A DNA stretch of 64,000 bases from Corydoras sp. C115 (Eukaryota; Chordata; Actinopteri; Siluriformes; Callichthyidae), in assembly GCA_019802505.1 (NCBI GenBank), contig JAFMOC010000009.1, positions 8,974,001-9,038,000 of the forward strand. Reading direction: 5' to 3'. The position numbers were made by a program, and so were the translations under genes. Each line of letters opens with the position of its first letter. The stretch's first letter is position 1. Positions 48,701 through 64,000 of the stretch are shown one piece after another. The notes under the pieces are model-generated. The model ran no database searches. It saw only the letters and a list, made by a program, of their open reading frames with translations, and was not told where the DNA came from.

Positions 48701-49400
48701 ATGGTAGGTATGTCTTAAAGAGTGGACACAGACGACTGATCAGTGTGTATGCATAATACTTTGTGTAAATGAAAACTTGTTTGTCTGCAATCATTCATTC
48801 ATTCATTATCTCCCGCTTTATCCTCTATTAGGCTCGCGGTGGGGTTCCCCATGCCCATCCAGGGGAGAACATCTCGGGTGCTGGGCAGATAGACCCAGGA
48901 CAGGGTGCTAATCCATCGCTGGGCACACACTCACTCACACAGACACACTCTATATGGGGCAATTTTGAGAATTCAATTGACTTGTTCCATGTTTTTGGAC
49001 TGTGGGAGGAAACCAGAGAACCCGGAGGAAACCCACGCAGACACGGGGAGAACATGAAAACTCCACCCAGATGGGGATTCGAACTGAGAATTCCTAGCGC
49101 TGAGAGGCGAACATGCTAACCACTAAGCCACCTTAGTCTTGTCTGCAATCAATAATTCAATATTTAATGTGAATGCTTATAATCTTATACAAAGTTTAAT
49201 GTTGTCAAGTGTTTTTGAAAATAATGTACAGCAGTAACAATGCTTTCTCTGTCTGCCTGTCTCTCTCTCTCTGTACAGTGGGGAGGAGGCAAACTCCTGA
49301 ACCTGAGCAACGCAGTTTCTGTCTTCCACAGGAGGAGCATGGCAGAAGCAGTCAGTCCTCACTGCTGAGTGATGATAAGCCATTTGAGCTGGTTGTATGA
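45714..49400 (+). CDS. tnfrsf9: TNF receptor superfamily member 9-like (4-1BB/CD137), 7 exons, 275 aa
   Basis: Exons: 45714-45843, 46849-46968, 47043-47180, 47257-47329, 47412-47518, 47614-47751, 49279-49400; total 828 nt, all GT-AG, phases match. Residues 1-17 form a signal peptide (MWFVMILMLPLSLSL). Cysteine-rich repeats fill about 22-170; the segment CDQGYRCGNSACSYC, then CGKGEE and CPAGTFND, follows 4-1BB closely in cysteine spacing and wording. A single membrane helix lies at about 196-216, after a short stalk with TVSPPAV. The cytoplasmic tail (about 58 residues) has no death domain. It carries PQEE at 252-255, which fits the TRAF-binding consensus, and ends SLLSDDKPFELVV. Family knowledge: costimulatory receptor on activated T and NK cells, signalling through TRAFs to NF-kB. 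Human 4-1BB is 255 aa. CD27 or OX40 are alternatives but match less well. Intron 6 holds a SINE. Confidence 0.85.
45844..46848 (+). other. tnfrsf9: tnfrsf9 intron 1
   Basis: No exon or repeat recognised; gtgaacagtgaaatgaacag near 46772 is a short local duplication. Confidence 0.5.
47752..49278 (+). other. tnfrsf9: tnfrsf9 intron 6
   Basis: The longest intron of the gene. Carries a SINE at 48794-49138 and a (TC)n polypyrimidine tract (49257-49272) that forms the acceptor of the last exon. Confidence 0.6.
48794..49138 (-). mobile_element. tRNA-derived SINE, full length, TSD
   Basis: Minus-strand copy antisense to tnfrsf9. Perfect 13-bp direct repeat ttgtctgcaatca at 48781-48793 and 49139-49151. 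The head's last bases are slightly trimmed (ccacc then ttag). Confidence 0.91.
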
Positions 49401-49711
49401 GGAACCAGTTTCTCTGCATTTTTCTTTTTGGACGGCGAAATATAAGTTATTTGTAGGGGTCTTCTAAATATGTAGATAATATATTATATCAATATGTCAC
49501 TTCAGCTTTAATTTAAAAACTCTTGGTTTATATGTGGTTTTAATAGCTAAGTTTGTTGGCTTTAATGGCTAAAAATCTGTTTTAGATTTTTCTTATTTAT
49601 ACAAGGTTTCAAGTTAATTGCATTCTGTATACTGCACTGCTTTTAGGAATATTAAAACCAGACTGAATTTACTGAGAACTAAATGATCACGGCCTCGTTT
49701 CTGTCATAAAA

Positions 49712-49717
49712 AATAAA
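49712..49717 (+). terminator. tnfrsf9: poly(A) signal of tnfrsf9
   Basis: AATAAA 312 nt after the stop codon. Confidence 0.55.
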
Positions 49718-52382
49718 ATGCTACATAAAAGTTTGAAGGAAGTCTTAAATGCATACACAATGAAAATGAGTTGTAGACACAACGCAGCCGTGACGTGAAA
49801 TTAAGAGCACAGTGGGTGGGGGTGGGCAGCTGTGGGAAGGAGGAAATATAGTCTTACAAAACTCGATGCCTAAACAGTGTAACACAGCAAGAATTCCCCT
49901 GCATATCATTTGGAATATACATCAATGAACTTCCCAGCAGTTACATTGTGCTTACCATGTTCAGATTTCATTTTTTAATTCATACGTTTTATGCAAATAC
50001 ACATGCACAGACACAGACACACACACACACACTCACTCACACTTTTTGCACTTGCTTTTTTAAAATTAATATTCTACATTTTATTAAAACATACACATTC
50101 ATACAAATTTTATGACACATACCAAGATCTATTCAAATTAATGAAGTTCTCATTTTAAAAGGAGTGCTAGCTACAAGCTAAATAACCAAAGTGCAGGCTT
50201 TCAGAATGAGTGGTATAATTTTAATAATGAACAGATTCCAAAAAAAAAGAAAAAGAAAAAAGAGCCATCTCTGTGAAATAAGAGTAAAATAATAAGAGTA
50301 AGAATAAGAGTTTCTGTAAAAATTAACCTGTTTGATGTTTGTATGTCTGGCTAGCAGCTAAACTGATGCATTAAAAAACACCATGTTCATGAGATACCCT
50401 GAAGTATTGCTCATTTATAGATGAGTTTGTGGACATTTACACAAATATCACCAAGTTAAAAAATATTTAACATTGCTGTTTAAAGAATCCAAAATTCACA
50501 CATCAAAATCATTGAATGACAAATTAAAGTCACTGCCTGGAAACGCCTTGAATGTGCACCAACTGGCTATTTACGTCAGAATGTGAGGATTAGACACAGA
50601 GTAAGTGAGTAACAAAATGTTCTACTGTAAAGTTGCCAAATGCCCCAAAGTTATGTAGTTATGTTTGAAAAGTAAACAAGTTAATGAGATGCATGATTTT
50701 ATTGAATAACAGGTTTTATATTTCCAGCTGAGCATCACCTGATATTTGCACATTTTTAAAAATTCATATCTGATAACTTTGTATTTGTAACAATTACTGC
50801 TGTGCACAACCTTTACACAAAACTGTAACACATAAGTGCAGATTCACAACATAGCTAAGCTTCACGAAAGATTTCATTTGATCTTTAAACCCAGACATAA
50901 TTCAACACAAAACAGCCATCTGTACTGATTTACACCATGACAGAACACTTTTCATTACATTGTTTCAACAGATGTTGTTTCTTGTATACTTTTGAATGTA
51001 TTTTCTTCACATTTTGTGAGTCTTGACACTAAAATTAATTGTTTATTTTCAAAATATACAAACTATATATTTACACTTGGATCTTCCCTGATGATTTCAG
51101 TGCAGTAAGTTTTAACATAGCTTTAACATAACATGCTTTTACCAAGACAGCGCCATGCTAAAATGCGTTACACCAAGGCGACTGGAATTCATCAATGCTG
51201 GGGTGCTGTTGCTGGACACTAATACAAGATAATGCAGAGGATGTTGAGTATAAAAGAAATTCAGCAGCCCAAAATTTTCATCTCAGTTGAACTAATGACA
51301 CGTATGAGAATTAAATTTAACTCAATCTTTAGATTATTAAAATTTCCATGTAATAATACTGTTGAATAATGTTTTTTGTGTTCACAAATATTTGTGAAGA
51401 AGCTAAATGCTGCAAAGAAATGAAATAAACAATATTATATATAAAAATGTAAAATGTCATTTGCATTTCAGACAGTAACCGAGTAACTGTGACAAACAAA
51501 TGTCATTTCAACTCTTCAGTTTTAAGTGCTGTACTGTTTTACTTTCAAAGAAACTCAAGATTGTCTGTACACAGAACTACTTACAGTTTAAAACATTTTT
51601 TCTTTTTTAAAAACCAACACATTCAGATTAAACAAAAGAGGATCAATTATGACCAGTGTGAGTGAATGTGGTCTTGTATCTTCACAATATGTCCAATCAG
51701 AAACTTGAATTCAATTTACATACCATCTCTTCAAGAGAAATTACACCCAGATACTCATCCTGTTACAAGAGGGATTAGAATGAAAAACGCAAGCTAAGCC
51801 TATTAATCCATCATAAATGTTTCCACTGTGTTATTATTCAACCTACAGCAAAAAGAACTCGTTTGCAGTGGTTTGTTAATGTATCAACAAAATATGGTTA
51901 TTAAAAAAAACGAATGTAGTGAAAAAAATGAACAAATGGATTTGAAAATTATTTAATGTTTTACCCACAATGGCACAGACATACTGTAGAACAACAATGT
52001 AAAGATTCATCAGACTCATCAGCTTTTTTATCAGATTTTGAAACTGTGTTGAGGAAGCATGAGAATGGTTTTCACTCATGAACTGACCGCCATAGAGTCC
52101 TGACCACTTGAAGTAGAAGACAATTACAAAATGGTTCAGCTCAAAGATTTCTATAATAGAAAATCTCACCAAAAAAATGCAACTTAACATGATGGTCCTT
52201 CAATCAGTATCTGAATAGTTTTTAACCTGTGCATTTATACAAAGCCCCTGACAAACTCGCTGTAAATGTTCTTTTATACATTGACTTAATTTCCTTTTTC
52301 AGGTCAATGCTTAAACCTTTTACAGCATCATTAGATTTGAATCTGAAATGAGTGCAGAACATCATAGAAAAGGCCATAAATC
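49718..52382 (-). other. ccdc50: convergent 3' region: probable ccdc50 3' UTR
   Basis: AT-rich sequence without exons. Minus-strand AATAAA signals (TTTATT on the plus strand) at 50080-50085, 50698-50703 and 51042-51047 are candidates for the ccdc50 end. A (CA)n-like stretch lies near 50008-50030. The minus-strand frame at 51876-52190 has no family features. Confidence 0.45.
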
Positions 52383-63773
<11,391 letters not shown>

Positions 63774-64000
63774 TTTACAGTCCCAGGATTCTGAGTCTCT
63801 TCCAACAAAAGAGGAAAAATGCTGGGGGGGATCTTCAGCACTCTCATTCAAAGTAATTAGAGGGAAAGTGCAGACATTCTTAAACCCTTATCAGCCATAA
63901 CTGCCCCAAGTTTCTCAATGACACATCTTTCAGCAAACCACTTCATCAACAAGATATTCCCACCACATTTCTGTCCAGGAACAGACCTATTATTAGGTAA
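63774..64000 (-). other. ccdc50: ccdc50 5' UTR or upstream intron
   Basis: No CpG enrichment and no clear promoter, so the true promoter probably lies beyond the window. A seven-G run at 63824-63830. Confidence 0.4.

Overview
This window is eukaryotic nuclear DNA from a ray-finned (teleost) fish. Six or seven protein-coding genes have GT-AG introns whose phases join correctly. The rest is AT-rich sequence carrying many copies of one fish-type tRNA-derived SINE and long (TA)n, (CA)n and pentanucleotide tracts. I cannot fix the species; an ostariophysan such as a catfish would fit the SINE type, but that is a guess.

Layout. 1-2162 (+): 3' end of trim62 (last exon, SPRY domain). 2163-11538: trim62 3' flank and intergenic DNA with two SINEs and a possible old DNA transposon. 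11539-15540 (-): a two-coding-exon, multi-pass GPCR-like gene resembling GPR160, with a likely TATA box and 5' UTR exon near 15.5 kb. 16371-19490: SINE fragments, then a six-unit tandem array of SINE plus spacer that ends at the first exon of the next gene. 19490-31780 (+): znf362, a six-finger C2H2 transcription factor of 451 aa, with a CpG-rich 5' region and a long 3' UTR. 33700-37800 (+): emp3-like PMP22/EMP/claudin-family tetraspan gene. 40425-44654 (+): FAM83-family gene, best fit fam83e. 45714-49717 (+): tnfrsf9 (4-1BB/CD137)-like receptor. 52383-63773 (-): ccdc50, 11 coding exons, 329 aa, convergent with tnfrsf9.

The genes do not form one pathway. From general knowledge, TRIM62 and ZNF362 are neighbours on human 1p35, and EMP3 and FAM83E lie close together on human 19q13.33, so the window joins at least two conserved synteny pieces. 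TNFRSF9 and CCDC50 both touch NF-kB signalling in mammals, but their adjacency here is probably coincidental.

I saw no CRISPR, operon, phage or other prokaryotic feature and no clearly new molecular system. The most unusual things are the SINE array abutting the znf362 promoter region, an inverted SINE pair around a (TA)n tract beside a 126-nt cassette exon of znf362, and two independent sense-strand SINE insertions immediately upstream of ccdc50 splice acceptors.
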